Program-made: the position numbers and the translations under genes
Assembly (NCBI GenBank): GCA_022340185.1
Contig: JAJDOK010000042.1
Coordinates: 1 to 48,410 of the forward strand
Direction of reading: 5' to 3'
Length of the DNA stretch: 48,410 nt
Source: Salaquimonas sp.
Lineage (GTDB): Bacteria > Pseudomonadota > Alphaproteobacteria > Rhizobiales > Rhizobiaceae
Part shown: positions 7,438-16,086 of the stretch, in pieces
Numbering within the stretch: the stretch's first letter is position 1
How the letters are laid out: every line of letters starts with the position of its first letter
The notes under the pieces: model-generated
Told to the model about the DNA's origin: nothing
The model's input: only the letters and a program-made list of their open reading frames with translations
Databases searched by the model: none

Positions 7438-8724
7438 ATGAAGCGCCGAACCGAAATCACGCTCAATTTAACGGCTGCCTCGGCAATCACGATTGCCTCT
7501 CTTGCGCTGCCGGCGCGCGCCGAACCCGATCCGGCCGCCATCGTCTACAATTACGCCGAAATCGCGCTTGCCGGCTATTCCGATGCGCTTGCCACGGCCA
7601 AAACGCTCGATTCAGCCGTCAAGGCACTTATCGCCATGCCGAGCGGGGACACGCTCAAGGCAGCACGCGAGGCATGGCTTGCCGCGCGCGACCCCTATCA
7701 GCAGACCGAGACCTTCCGCTTCGGCAATCCGGTTGTCGACGATTGGGAGGGCCGGGTGAACGCCTGGCCGCTGGACGAGGGCCTGATCGATTATGTTGAT
7801 GCCGGCTACGGTACCGAGAGCGATGAAAACCCGCTCTACACCGCCAATGTGATCGCCAATCCGACGATCGAGATCAATGGCGAGAAGGTCGACGCCTCGA
7901 CGATCACCCCAGAACTGCTCGCGAACGTGCTTCGGGAAGCCGGCGGCATCGAGGCCAATGTCGCGACCGGCTATCACGCCATCGAGTTTCTGCTTTGGGG
8001 CCAGGACCTGAACGGGACGGGCCCGGGCGCCGGCGCCCGTCCCTACACCGACTACGACACCGCCAATTGCACCAACGGCAATTGCGACAGGCGCGCGCAA
8101 TACCTTGCCGCCGCTTCCGCACTGCTGGTCTCCGATCTGGAGGAGATGGTGGCCGACTGGCAGCCCGATGGCGCCGCACGCGCCGCCGTCGACAACGGCG
8201 ATGCAAGGGTCGGTCTGGCCGCCATGCTGACCGGCATGGGCTCGCTCTCCTACGGTGAACTGGCGGGCGAACGCATGAAGCTGGGCCTGTTGCTGCATGA
8301 TCCCGAAGAGGAGCATGACTGCTTTTCCGACAACACTTACAATTCGCATCTCCACGACGCGATGGGCATCCGCAACATCTATCTGGGCACCTACAAGCGC
8401 ATTGATGGCTCTACGGTAAGTGGCCCTTCGCTGTCACAATTGGTTGCCGGCAAGGATCCGGCGCTCGACAAGGAGATGCGCGCCAAGCTCGACACGACGA
8501 TGGCGAAGATGAACGCCATGGCCGAACGCGCCCGAACGGTCGAGGCCTATGACCAGATGATCGGCGAGGGAAACGATGAGGGCAATGCCGTTGTTCAGGC
8601 GGCGATCGACGCCCTGATCGATCAGACAAAGTCGATTGAGCGGGTCATCGCCGCGCTGGATGTCGGCGGGATAGAACTCGAAGGTTCCGACAGCCTCGAC
8701 AGTCCCGACGCTGTTTTCCAGTGA
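7438..8724 (+). CDS. Imelysin-family (M75, IrpA/COG3487) periplasmic iron-regulated protein
   Basis: A 428-residue protein with a Sec signal peptide ending near residue 28 (PARA). It holds the imelysin motif GxHxxE as Gly178-Tyr-His180-Ala-Ile-Glu183. This is the IrpA branch, which in many Gram-negative bacteria heads a four-gene set COG3487 to COG3490, all present here. The family was named as a peptidase, but later work favours a periplasmic iron role; the exact step is unknown. AGGAG lies 5 bases before the ATG at 7438, which is preferred over 7435. The promoter region carries an ICE box and a candidate RirA box. Confidence 0.88.
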   Translation: MKRRTEITLNLTAASAITIASLALPARAEPDPAAIVYNYAEIALAGYSDALATAKTLDSAVKALIAMPSGDTLKAAREAWLAARDPYQQTETFRFGNPVVDDWEGRVNAWPLDEGLIDYVDAGYGTESDENPLYTANVIANPTIEINGEKVDASTITPELLANVLREAGGIEANVATGYHAIEFLLWGQDLNGTGPGAGARPYTDYDTANCTNGNCDRRAQYLAAASALLVSDLEEMVADWQPDGAARAAVDNGDARVGLAAMLTGMGSLSYGELAGERMKLGLLLHDPEEEHDCFSDNTYNSHLHDAMGIRNIYLGTYKRIDGSTVSGPSLSQLVAGKDPALDKEMRAKLDTTMAKMNAMAERARTVEAYDQMIGEGNDEGNAVVQAAIDALIDQTKSIERVIAALDVGGIELEGSDSLDSPDAVFQ

Positions 8725-8758
8725 CCGCAAGCGTCACTGACGCAAGCAAGCGTATCGA

Positions 8759-8772
8759 TTGATATCGATCAA
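8759..8772. promoter_or_regulatory. FNR/FixK-type box before bfd
   Basis: TTGAT-ATCG-ATCAA is a perfect match to the anaerobox consensus TTGAT-N4-ATCAA used by FNR, FixK and related Crp-family regulators. It is 35 bases before the bfd start, inside the only gap long enough for an internal promoter in this operon. Confidence 0.55.
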
Positions 8773-8806
8773 GGTTAGCAACCAACGAAACTGATGTATC
8801 GACCCA

Positions 8807-9124
8807 ATGCTCGTCTGTAGTTGTAACATCATCTCCGATCGGGAGATCAGGCAGGCCATTACGGTACTTCTGCGCGAGGATCCGTGGCGCCTGATCGTGC
8901 CGTTGCAGGTCTATCACGCGATGAAAAAGCGCGGCAAATGTTGCGGCTGCTTTCCGCAGCTCGTCGATCTCATCATCGAAACGACGCAAGCCTTCCACCG
9001 CGAGCTCGACACGCCGGATTGCGAGATCGTCTCCTTCCTCGACAGATTGCGCGACAGGCATCGCGAATGCGAAACGGCACGGCTGATCGCCCGCAAGCGC
9101 ATGGAAAAGATTCGCGCGGCCTGA
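8807..9124 (+). CDS. bfd: Bacterioferritin-associated ferredoxin (Bfd)
   Basis: A 105-residue protein of the BFD [2Fe-2S] family. The cluster ligands are Cys4-x-Cys6 and Cys45-x2-Cys48 (GKCCGC), with an additional Cys46. Bfd docks on bacterioferritin and passes electrons to its haem so that stored ferric iron is released. It is longer than the 64-residue enterobacterial form because of a helical C-terminal extension, which is usual in rhizobia. The bfr gene follows 99 bases later. In this cluster it is placed inside the imelysin operon, 82 bases after the first imelysin. Confidence 0.92.
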   Translation: MLVCSCNIISDREIRQAITVLLREDPWRLIVPLQVYHAMKKRGKCCGCFPQLVDLIIETTQAFHRELDTPDCEIVSFLDRLRDRHRECETARLIARKRMEKIRAA

Positions 9125-9223
9125 TGCGGCCAAACGGGATTGGCTGGCGGGCCAGCCGTTGAACACTTCCTCGTCTGCCTGCATCCTGCTCCGCAGACAG
9201 ACAACAACAACGGGAGCGAATGC

Positions 9224-9709
9224 ATGAAGGGTAATGAAAAGGTCATCGAACGGCTGAACCATGCGCTTTTTCTGGAACTGGGAGCGGTCAGCCAATACTG
9301 GCTTCATTATCGTCTGCTGGACGACTGGGGCTACGCGCTGCTCGCCAGGAAGGAGCGTGAAGAATCGATCGAGGAAATGAATCACGCCGACAGGCTGGTC
9401 GAGCGCATCATCTTTCTCGAAGGCCACCCCAATCTCCAGTCCGTTGCGCCGCTGAGGATCGGGCAGGACGTCAAGGAAGTACTCGACGCCGACCTTGCCG
9501 GCGAACACGAGGCCAGAACCGCCTACAAGGAAGCGCGCGACGTCTGCCACGACGCAGGCGACTACGTATCGATGAAGCTGTTCGAGGAATTGCTGATCGA
9601 CGAGGAAGGCCATATCGACTTCCTCGAAACGCAACTGGAACTCTATGAAAATATCGGCCCGGAAAAATACGGTCAGCTCAACGCCACGCCTGCCAATGAC
9701 GCCGAGTAG
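9224..9709 (+). CDS. bfr: Bacterioferritin
   Basis: A 161-residue four-helix ferritin of the haem-binding type. The ferroxidase centre is readable in [23 protein letters not shown] and DEEGHIDF, and the Met of IEEMNH is the haem axial ligand. It stores iron in 24-mer cages in the cytoplasm. The start at 9224 follows GGGAG by 7 bases; the frame is open for 28 more codons upstream, but these do not match the family. It is directly downstream of bfd, its electron donor, and its end overlaps or abuts the oxidoreductase gene. Confidence 0.95.
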   Translation: MKGNEKVIERLNHALFLELGAVSQYWLHYRLLDDWGYALLARKEREESIEEMNHADRLVERIIFLEGHPNLQSVAPLRIGQDVKEVLDADLAGEHEARTAYKEARDVCHDAGDYVSMKLFEELLIDEEGHIDFLETQLELYENIGPEKYGQLNATPANDAE

Positions 9710-9740
9710 ACGGTCGCAGTCGCCAGCCTCGACTCCAGCG

Positions 9741-11420
9741 ATGCTTGGCCGGGCCTTCCGGCTGCGGTGGTCCTGGACCGTCGACTATCTGCGTGACCCG
9801 CGCTCCGGACCAGGCTGGGCCGGGCGCTCGCCCTCGCCGGACAGGCAATCCGGAGGGCTTGCAGGTGCCGTTGTCGGCGGTGTGGCCGGCGCGCTCGTCA
9901 TCCTCCTTGCGGTAGGATTTTCTCGTGCCGGGGCCGCCGAGTCTGGACAGCCGACCGCCGGGAAACTGCCTTCCGAGTTCCTCACGCGCAACGACCTCAA
10001 GGAAAAGGACCTCAAGCGTGTTAGGAAGGTTACGCGCCCGACCGAGGATTTTTCGAAGGCCGAGCGTTTCGAGACGATGTCGGGTGGCGCCGCGACCTCG
10101 CGCAAGCTGGTCAATCGCGACGCCTTTTCCCAGTTTTCGGCCAACCTCAAATTCAACGAGGAACGCGATTTCAAGCTCGGCAACGCCCTGTTCACGAAGG
10201 TCTGGGTTCCGGCGCCATCCTCGACCCAGGCGAGCGACGGCCTCGGTCCGCTGTTCAATGCCCGTTCCTGCCAGGCTTGCCACATCAAGGACGGCCGAGG
10301 CCACCCGCCCGAGGGCGACAGGGTCGGCGTCTCGATGTTCCTGCGGCTCGCCCGCCCGGCGCAGACCGACGGGGAGCGCAGGCAACTGCAAGACTATGTC
10401 GCGCTCAACTTTTCCGACCCGGTCTATGGCGGCCAGTTGCAGGATCAGTCCGTTACCGGTGTGTCGCCTGAAGGCAAGATGGTCATCGACTACGAGGAAG
10501 TACCGGTGAATTTCACCGACGGCACAACCGCCTTGCTGCGCAAACCGATTTATCGTGTCGAAAACCTAGCCTACGGTCCGTTCGATCCCAAGACCACGCT
10601 TTCGCCACGCGTCGCTCCGCCAATGATCGGCCTCGGCCTCGTCGAGGCGATCGCTCCGGCCGACATCGCCGCCAATGCCGATCCCGACGATGCCGATGGC
10701 GACGGCATTTCCGGCAAGCTGCAATTGGTACGAACCGGCCCGGATGGTGAAATCCGGCTCGGCCGTTTCGGCTGGAAGGCGCAGAATCCGACCATCCGCG
10801 CCCAGGCCGCCGGCGCCTTCTCAGGCGATATCGGCATTTCGACGCCCTACATGCCCGACCCGCATGGCGAATGCACCGCCGCCGAAGCCGATTGCCGCAA
10901 GATGCCGACCGGCGTGCAGCAGCGCCTGGGCGATACGGAAGCGCCGGATCCGGTGATGGATCTGGTCACCTTCTATTCGCAGAACCTCGCCGTGCCCGCC
11001 CGCCGAGACGTCGACGCGCCGCAGATCCTGCACGGCAAGGAACTGTTCTACGGTTCGGGCTGCATCTCGTGCCACACGCCGAAATTCGTCACCAGCCGCG
11101 ACGCCGGCCACAAGGCGCAGGCCTTCCAGCTAATCTGGCCCTATTCAGATTTCCTGCTGCACGACATGGGCGGGGGTCTGGCCGACGGCCAGCAGGTCGG
11201 CCGCGCCAACGGCAATGAATGGCGCACCTCACCGCTGTGGGGAATCGGCCTGACCAAGACCGTCAACGACCACACCTTCTTCCTGCATGACGGGCGCGCC
11301 CGCAACCTGACCGAAGCGATACTGTGGCATGGCGGTGAAGCCGAGACTGCCCGCAAAGCCTTCCGCTCCATGGAAAAGGCCGACCGCGACGCCCTGATCG
11401 CTTTCCTGGAGTCGCTTTGA
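9741..11420 (+). CDS. Di-heme CxxCH oxidoreductase (DHOR, COG3488)
   Basis: A protein of about 559 residues with two haem c motifs: CQACH (coding bases from 10269) and CISCH (from 11061). This is the DHOR/COG3488 family, related to di-haem peroxidases and the usual partner of imelysins. A hydrophobic segment near residues 38-60 (GAVVGGVAGALVILLAVGF) should be an anchor or uncleaved signal, placing the haem domain in the periplasm. An oxidoreductase role on iron or iron-binding proteins is inferred from context. The start is uncertain: ATG at 9696 would overlap bfr by 14 bases and ATG at 9741 has no clear ribosome site. The N-terminal 35 residues before the anchor look unusual for the family. 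Confidence 0.82.
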   Translation: MLGRAFRLRWSWTVDYLRDPRSGPGWAGRSPSPDRQSGGLAGAVVGGVAGALVILLAVGFSRAGAAESGQPTAGKLPSEFLTRNDLKEKDLKRVRKVTRPTEDFSKAERFETMSGGAATSRKLVNRDAFSQFSANLKFNEERDFKLGNALFTKVWVPAPSSTQASDGLGPLFNARSCQACHIKDGRGHPPEGDRVGVSMFLRLARPAQTDGERRQLQDYVALNFSDPVYGGQLQDQSVTGVSPEGKMVIDYEEVPVNFTDGTTALLRKPIYRVENLAYGPFDPKTTLSPRVAPPMIGLGLVEAIAPADIAANADPDDADGDGISGKLQLVRTGPDGEIRLGRFGWKAQNPTIRAQAAGAFSGDIGISTPYMPDPHGECTAAEADCRKMPTGVQQRLGDTEAPDPVMDLVTFYSQNLAVPARRDVDAPQILHGKELFYGSGCISCHTPKFVTSRDAGHKAQAFQLIWPYSDFLLHDMGGGLADGQQVGRANGNEWRTSPLWGIGLTKTVNDHTFFLHDGRARNLTEAILWHGGEAETARKAFRSMEKADRDALIAFLESL

Positions 11421-12559
11421 TGCTTCCATGCCGTTTTCGCATTGCCGCCCTGTCGGTGGCAGCGGTCTTGATCCTTGCCTGCAGCCCGGCCGTCCACGCC
11501 CAGCAGGACGACAGCAGCCCGCACGATGCGGAAGGCAACGTCATCAGTTCGAAGGCCGTCGACCCGGCCCAGATGCGCGCCGTGATGCTGGCGGCTGCCA
11601 CGCAGGTCATCGCACCGGGCTATGCGCGGTTCCATGCGGCGGGCGAGAAACTGGTCGGCGCCACCGAAAGCCTGTGCGCCGCACCCCATGAGGCAAGGCT
11701 CGCTTCCGCCCGGTCCGCCTTCACCGAAACCGCACTTGCATGGGGTCATGTCGAGAATATCCGTTTCGGGCCGGTCATGTCGGACAATCGTCTGGAGCGC
11801 GTCCTGTTCTGGCCGGACAGGAAGGGCATCGGCCTGAAGCAGGTGCAGGGCCTGCTGGCGAAAAAGGACGAAACCGCGCTCGATCCCGAAACGCTCGCCA
11901 GCAAGAGCGTCGCCGTTCAGGGCCTCGGCGCGCTGGAATTCGCACTGTTCGGTGCCGGCTCCGACAAACTGGCGAGGGAAAGCGGTTACCGCTGCTCCTT
12001 CGCATTGGCCGTGTCGCGCAATCTGGCGGCCATTGGCGGCGAACTTGCAAGGGCCTGGAAGAAGCCCGAAGTGGTGCTGTCGGTCTGGCTGAGCGACGAC
12101 GATCCCAACGCCACAACCGAGATGCTGAACGAACTTGTCGGCGCTCTGGTCCATGGACTGGAAGCGACCCGCGACATCCGTCTGCGCGGCTTCATGGGCG
12201 ACACACCGGAAAAGGACCGGCCGCGCGTCGCGCTCTTCCGCCGCTCCGGCAATACCGTGCCGATGATCGCCGCCGATATCGAAGGTCTGCGCGACCTCTT
12301 CGTCGGCTCGGGCATGGAAACGCTGCTGCCCGACGATGTCGGCTCGATCGGCGATTCCATCCGCTTCGAGTTCGGCGAACTCATCGATGTCGCCGGCAAT
12401 ATCAGGAAACCGATCGCCGAAGCGGTCGCCGATCCCGACGAGCGCCAGCGTCTGGCCTTGCTCGATATCGTCATGGACAGCCTGATCGAGCGCTTCGATA
12501 CGCAATATGCGCCGGCAACCGGCCTGACTTCGGGCTTTTCCTTTTCGGACGGCGATTGA
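11420..12559 (+). CDS. Second imelysin-family protein (COG3489), probable lipoprotein or secreted
   Basis: A 379-residue imelysin-like protein. The N terminus is a signal peptide; ILAC near residue 20 is a possible lipobox, with an alternative signal peptidase I site after VHA. The His of the GxHxxE motif is absent: the matching region reads GLGALEFALFG, as is common for this branch, so it is not expected to bind metal in the way the first one may. Its start overlaps the DHOR stop (TGATG) and its stop overlaps the next start (TGATG), so the last three genes of the cluster are tightly coupled. Its role in periplasmic iron handling is inferred from the conserved neighbourhood. Confidence 0.85.
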   Translation: MLPCRFRIAALSVAAVLILACSPAVHAQQDDSSPHDAEGNVISSKAVDPAQMRAVMLAAATQVIAPGYARFHAAGEKLVGATESLCAAPHEARLASARSAFTETALAWGHVENIRFGPVMSDNRLERVLFWPDRKGIGLKQVQGLLAKKDETALDPETLASKSVAVQGLGALEFALFGAGSDKLARESGYRCSFALAVSRNLAAIGGELARAWKKPEVVLSVWLSDDDPNATTEMLNELVGALVHGLEATRDIRLRGFMGDTPEKDRPRVALFRRSGNTVPMIAADIEGLRDLFVGSGMETLLPDDVGSIGDSIRFEFGELIDVAGNIRKPIAEAVADPDERQRLALLDIVMDSLIERFDTQYAPATGLTSGFSFSDGD

Positions 12560-13632
12560 TGCCGCGCCTGTTCGGCCGCCGCGATTTCCTCCGTGCCGCC
12601 GGCGCCTCCTTCGCCGCAGCGCTGGCGCCACGTCCGGCAGTGGCGCTGGCCAAGGCTGATGCGGTCTTCGTCTCCGCCTACAAGGCGCCGAACGGTAGTT
12701 ACGGCGTGGCGACGCTGACGGAAGCTGGCGAGATCGTCCATACCTACAGATTGCCCATGCGCGGCCACGACGTCGTGGCGCATCACGCCAGCGGCCGCTG
12801 CGCGGCTTTTGCCAGGCGGCCCGGCACGCACGGCCTTGCCTTCGACAGTGGTGACAGGGCCAGGCCGCAGGTGTTTTCGACGCCTGCCGGCCGGCATTTC
12901 TACGGTCATGGCGCGTTCTCCGCCGACGGCAGGCTGCTCTACGCCACCGAGAACGATTTCGACGGAGTGCGCGGCGTCGTTGGCATCTACGACGCGACCG
13001 ATGGCTACAACCGCATCGGCGAACTGCCGACGCACGGCCTCGGCCCGCATGAACTGATGCTGATGCCGGACGGCAGGACGCTGGCGATCGCCAATGGCGG
13101 CATCGAAACCCATCCCGATTATGGCCGCGCCCAACTCAATCTGAGTGCGATGCAGTCATCCATCGCCTTCGTCGATTGCGAAACCGGCGATCTGCTGGCG
13201 CGTCACGATCTGCCGAAAGCGCTTTCGCGGCTTTCGACCCGCCATGTCGATGTCGATGCCGAGGGAAGATTATGGTTTGGCTGCCAGTATCAGGGCGAGG
13301 CCGGCGATCACGTGCCGCTTATCGGCCATGCCGGCATCGGCGAGCCGATGCAATGGCTGGAGATGCCTGAGGAAGCCGGCGCCGCGCTGCTCAACTATGT
13401 CGGCGCGATCGTGATCAACCGGCACTCGGGCGTCATCGGCGTCACTTCGCCGAAAGGCAACGCCGCCATCGAAATCCGCCCCGATGCGCCCGGAGATATC
13501 ACCGTTCGCCGTATCGAGGGTGTCAGCGGTATCGCGATCGACAAGGCCGGTTTCGTCTATTCCTCGATGGCCGGCAGCTTCAACGGCAGGCCCACGCCGC
13601 AATTGTGGGACAACCACATCCGCCTGATTTGA
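12559..13632 (+). CDS. Tat-exported DUF1513 beta-propeller protein (COG3490)
   Basis: A 357-residue protein with a twin-arginine signal, Arg7-Arg8 in GRRDFLRAAG, so it is probably folded, perhaps with a cofactor, before export. The rest has repeated strand-turn units typical of a WD40/YVTN-like propeller (for example ADGRLLYATEND, PDGRTLAIANGG, VDAEGRLWFG). DUF1513 has no established activity; it always seems to travel with imelysins. It ends one base before the stop of aroQ on the other strand, so the iron operon ends here without room for a separate terminator. Confidence 0.85.
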   Translation: MPRLFGRRDFLRAAGASFAAALAPRPAVALAKADAVFVSAYKAPNGSYGVATLTEAGEIVHTYRLPMRGHDVVAHHASGRCAAFARRPGTHGLAFDSGDRARPQVFSTPAGRHFYGHGAFSADGRLLYATENDFDGVRGVVGIYDATDGYNRIGELPTHGLGPHELMLMPDGRTLAIANGGIETHPDYGRAQLNLSAMQSSIAFVDCETGDLLARHDLPKALSRLSTRHVDVDAEGRLWFGCQYQGEAGDHVPLIGHAGIGEPMQWLEMPEEAGAALLNYVGAIVINRHSGVIGVTSPKGNAAIEIRPDAPGDITVRRIEGVSGIAIDKAGFVYSSMAGSFNGRPTPQLWDNHIRLI

Positions 13633-13633
13633 G

Positions 13634-14074
13634 TTACTTCGCCAGCAGCGTCGCCAGCCTTTGCAGGGCGAAATCGTAGCCCTGTGTGCCGCAGCCGATG
13701 ATGATCCCGTCGGCGCGCTGCGAGATGTAGGAGAAGTGGCGGAAGCTCTCGCGCTTGTGCACATTCGAGATATGGACCTCGATCACCGGGAATTCGCAGG
13801 CATTGAGCGCATCGAGAATGGCGACCGAAGTGTGCGTATAGGCGGCGGCATTGATGACGATACCGGCCGCGGTACGCCGTGCTTCCTGGATCAGGTTGAC
13901 CAGCTCGTGCTCCGCATTGGACTGGAAGAAATGCACTTCCAGACCGAGCTTTTCGCCCGTTTCGATGCAGCGCCCCTCGACCTCGCCGAGCGTGTCGGAA
14001 CCGTAGATGAGCGGCTGGCGCTCGCCCAGCAGGTTGAGATTGGGTCCGTTCAGCACATAGACGAGACGATTCAT
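13634..14074 (-). CDS. aroQ: 3-dehydroquinate dehydratase, type II
   Basis: A 146-residue type II dehydroquinase. Family signatures are all present: [12 protein letters not shown] at 9-20 with the active-site Arg, the Tyr of [18 protein letters not shown], the [12 protein letters not shown] segment and [17 protein letters not shown] with the catalytic His. It converts 3-dehydroquinate to 3-dehydroshikimate in the shikimate pathway, or runs in quinate catabolism. Because it stands alone rather than next to accB-accC, a catabolic role is possible. It converges on the DUF1513 gene with one base between the stops. AGGACCGGG precedes the start. Confidence 0.93.
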   Translation of the reverse strand: MNRLVYVLNGPNLNLLGERQPLIYGSDTLGEVEGRCIETGEKLGLEVHFFQSNAEHELVNLIQEARRTAAGIVINAAAYTHTSVAILDALNACEFPVIEVHISNVHKRESFRHFSYISQRADGIIIGCGTQGYDFALQRLATLLAK

Positions 14075-14262
14075 GATCCCGGTCCTTCGTCATCGGACGA
14101 AGGATGCCCGCTCGCCCGTAAAAGAGGCGATGCATCCCTGTCCCGGCGGCCTTGATAATCGCGATTGGTTAAGGGCGCTACAACTTCGCCCAGTTTTTTG
14201 TCTTTGCGCGGCAAGCGCGTTTGCGGGAAAAATGCGCGTAAAAACCCCATGCGGAGCGGATG

Positions 14263-15123
14263 ATGGCAGGTGAAACGGATTTCTCGGGCGTTGTCGGCCG
14301 CGAACGCACGGCTTTCGACGCCGTAACGCCGGGACCGCTTCAGCGTTTCTGTGCGGTGCTCGACCGTGAGGTGCCGGCCTTCGCACCGGGCGATCCGGTC
14401 CCTCCGCTCGCCCATTGGCTGTTATTCCTGGGCGCCGACCGCCAGTCCGGGCTCGGGCCGGACGGCCATGCCGCGCGCGGCGATTTCCTGCCCGACGCGC
14501 CCGATCTGCCGCGCCGCATGTGGGCCGGCAACCGCATCGCCTTTCCGGGTGTCATCCGCGTCGGCATGCGCCTGCGCCGCCATTCGCGGATCGCCGCCGC
14601 CGACCTCAAGCACGGCGCGAGCGGCCCGCTGCTCTTCGTCACCGTGCGCCACGAGATCGCCGAGGAGGAGGGTCCGGCACTGCTGATCGACGAGCACGAC
14701 ATCGTCTACCGCGCCGCCACGTCGGCGAAGCGGGGGGCGCTGGCCGAACCCGTGCCGAAGGGTCGATGGCATCGCGAGGTGGTTGCCGACGAAACCTTGC
14801 TGTTCCGCTATTCGGCGCTGACCTTCAACGGCCACCGCATACATTACGACAAGGATTATGCGGCGTCCGAAGGCTATCCGGGCCTTGTCGTGCACGGGCC
14901 GCTGCTCGCCACGCTGATGGTCGATCTGATCTGGCGCAATGCGCCCGAAGCGGTGCTGACGAGTTACGCCTTCCGCGCCCATCGTCCGATCTTCTGCAAC
15001 GAACCTTTTTATCTCAATGGCTTGCCGGGAGAACCGGATTCAAGAATTGAACTCTGGACGGCTGACAAAATGGGCCAAAAGGCCATGACGGCGCAGGCCG
15101 TGCTGGCCGAGGGCACGACCTGA
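14263..15123 (+). CDS. MaoC/FAS1-like hot-dog dehydratase (mesaconyl-C4-CoA hydratase-like)
   Basis: A 286-residue double hot-dog protein. The C-terminal half has the MaoC-type active-site segment HRIHYDKDYA followed by SEGYPGLVVHGPL, and the N-terminal half is the FAS1-like dehydratase domain. Close relatives are annotated as mesaconyl-C4-CoA hydratase or itaconyl-CoA hydratase, but several hydroxyacyl-CoA substrates are possible and nothing nearby fixes one. GGAG six bases before 14263 favours that ATG over the one at 14260. It is divergent from aroQ and ends 58 bases before the LexA box. Confidence 0.75.
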   Translation: MAGETDFSGVVGRERTAFDAVTPGPLQRFCAVLDREVPAFAPGDPVPPLAHWLLFLGADRQSGLGPDGHAARGDFLPDAPDLPRRMWAGNRIAFPGVIRVGMRLRRHSRIAAADLKHGASGPLLFVTVRHEIAEEEGPALLIDEHDIVYRAATSAKRGALAEPVPKGRWHREVVADETLLFRYSALTFNGHRIHYDKDYAASEGYPGLVVHGPLLATLMVDLIWRNAPEAVLTSYAFRAHRPIFCNEPFYLNGLPGEPDSRIELWTADKMGQKAMTAQAVLAEGTT

Positions 15124-15180
15124 AGCCCGGTCTTCGGCTGTGGCCTCACGCCATCGCCATGCGATTCATGGCTTGCATTT

Positions 15181-15195
15181 GTTCCTGATTTGTTC
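15181..15195 (+). promoter_or_regulatory. LexA (SOS) box of the imuA-imuB-dnaE2 cassette
   Basis: GTTC-CTGATTT-GTTC is a perfect alphaproteobacterial LexA box (GTTC-N7-GTTC). It lies only 12 bases before the ATG of imuA at 15208, closer than usual, so either the promoter core lies upstream of the box or a leaderless or downstream start is used. Confidence 0.88.
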
Positions 15196-15207
15196 TTAAG
15201 TTGGATC

Positions 15208-16086
15208 ATGCAACATGACCTCTTACCCAGCGCGGTCTCCGCACGCGCGCGCCGCTTGCGCGCCTTGATCCGCCCGATGGAACATTCGGCGGAGCGTCCG
15301 CTCGAACATCGGACCGTTTCGCTGGGTTCGGCCGAATTCGATGCGATCCTGCCCGATAACGGCCTGGAACTCGGCGCGCTGCATGAATGCGTGCCGGCCG
15401 GTTATAGTGATTTCGCCGCGGCGCTCGGTTTCAGCCTCGGCCTTGCCGCCCGCATCGTGCATGCGCGGCCGGGCAATGTGCTGTGGGTCTTTCCCGACCA
15501 TTGCGGCTTCGAACAGGGCAGGCTCCACGCGCCCGGATTGATGGCCTTCGGCCTCGATCCCAACCGTTTCGTCGAGGTCGGCGTGCGCAAGACGCGCGCC
15601 ATGCTCTGGGTGATGGAGGAGGGGCTCGCCGCAAACGGGCCCGGTGAAGGTGCGCTCGCCGCCGTGATCGGCGTGGAGGCAGGGACCAGGACGGGCCGCG
15701 ATTACGACTTCACCGCCAGCCGCAGGCTCGCCATGCGCGCCGAAAAGAGCGGCGTCACCGCTTTGCTGATCCGCGCCTCGGCCCAAACGGGCATCGAGGG
15801 CGGCGCGGCGACGGCGGCGGCGACGCGCTGGCGGGTTGCCACCGAACCCCATGCCCCCGAGCCGAGTGCTTGGCGGCGTCACGAAAACCCCGACGCGCCT
15901 CGATGGGCTGTCAGCCTCGTCAAGTCGAAAAGGGGAATGCCTGGTCACCGTCAAGTCGTCGAGTGGGACCATGAAACGCTTTCTTTCCATATGGCTGCCG
16001 CGCTGGCCGATCGAACGTCGCTTCACCGGAGCGGCGAAGGGATCGGCGGCCAGGCCAGCCGCCCAGAATGGGCCGCCGCCTCGTGA
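15208..16086 (+). CDS. imuA: ImuA, RecA-like SOS mutagenesis accessory protein
   Basis: A 292-residue RecA/SulA-like protein. The family pattern is seen in the N-terminal LRALIRPME helix, a GALHEC segment near residue 55 and FPDHCGFEQGRLHAPGL with the later GLDPNRFVEV. It is the first gene of the damage-inducible mutagenesis cassette with imuB and dnaE2, controlled by a LexA box directly upstream. ImuA helps the error-prone polymerase DnaE2 act at lesions, though its exact step is unclear. The start at 15208 is chosen because the N-terminal helix aligns with the family; the frame is open further upstream into the LexA box. Its last 116 bases overlap imuB. Confidence 0.85.
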   Translation: MQHDLLPSAVSARARRLRALIRPMEHSAERPLEHRTVSLGSAEFDAILPDNGLELGALHECVPAGYSDFAAALGFSLGLAARIVHARPGNVLWVFPDHCGFEQGRLHAPGLMAFGLDPNRFVEVGVRKTRAMLWVMEEGLAANGPGEGALAAVIGVEAGTRTGRDYDFTASRRLAMRAEKSGVTALLIRASAQTGIEGGAATAAATRWRVATEPHAPEPSAWRRHENPDAPRWAVSLVKSKRGMPGHRQVVEWDHETLSFHMAAALADRTSLHRSGEGIGGQASRPEWAAAS

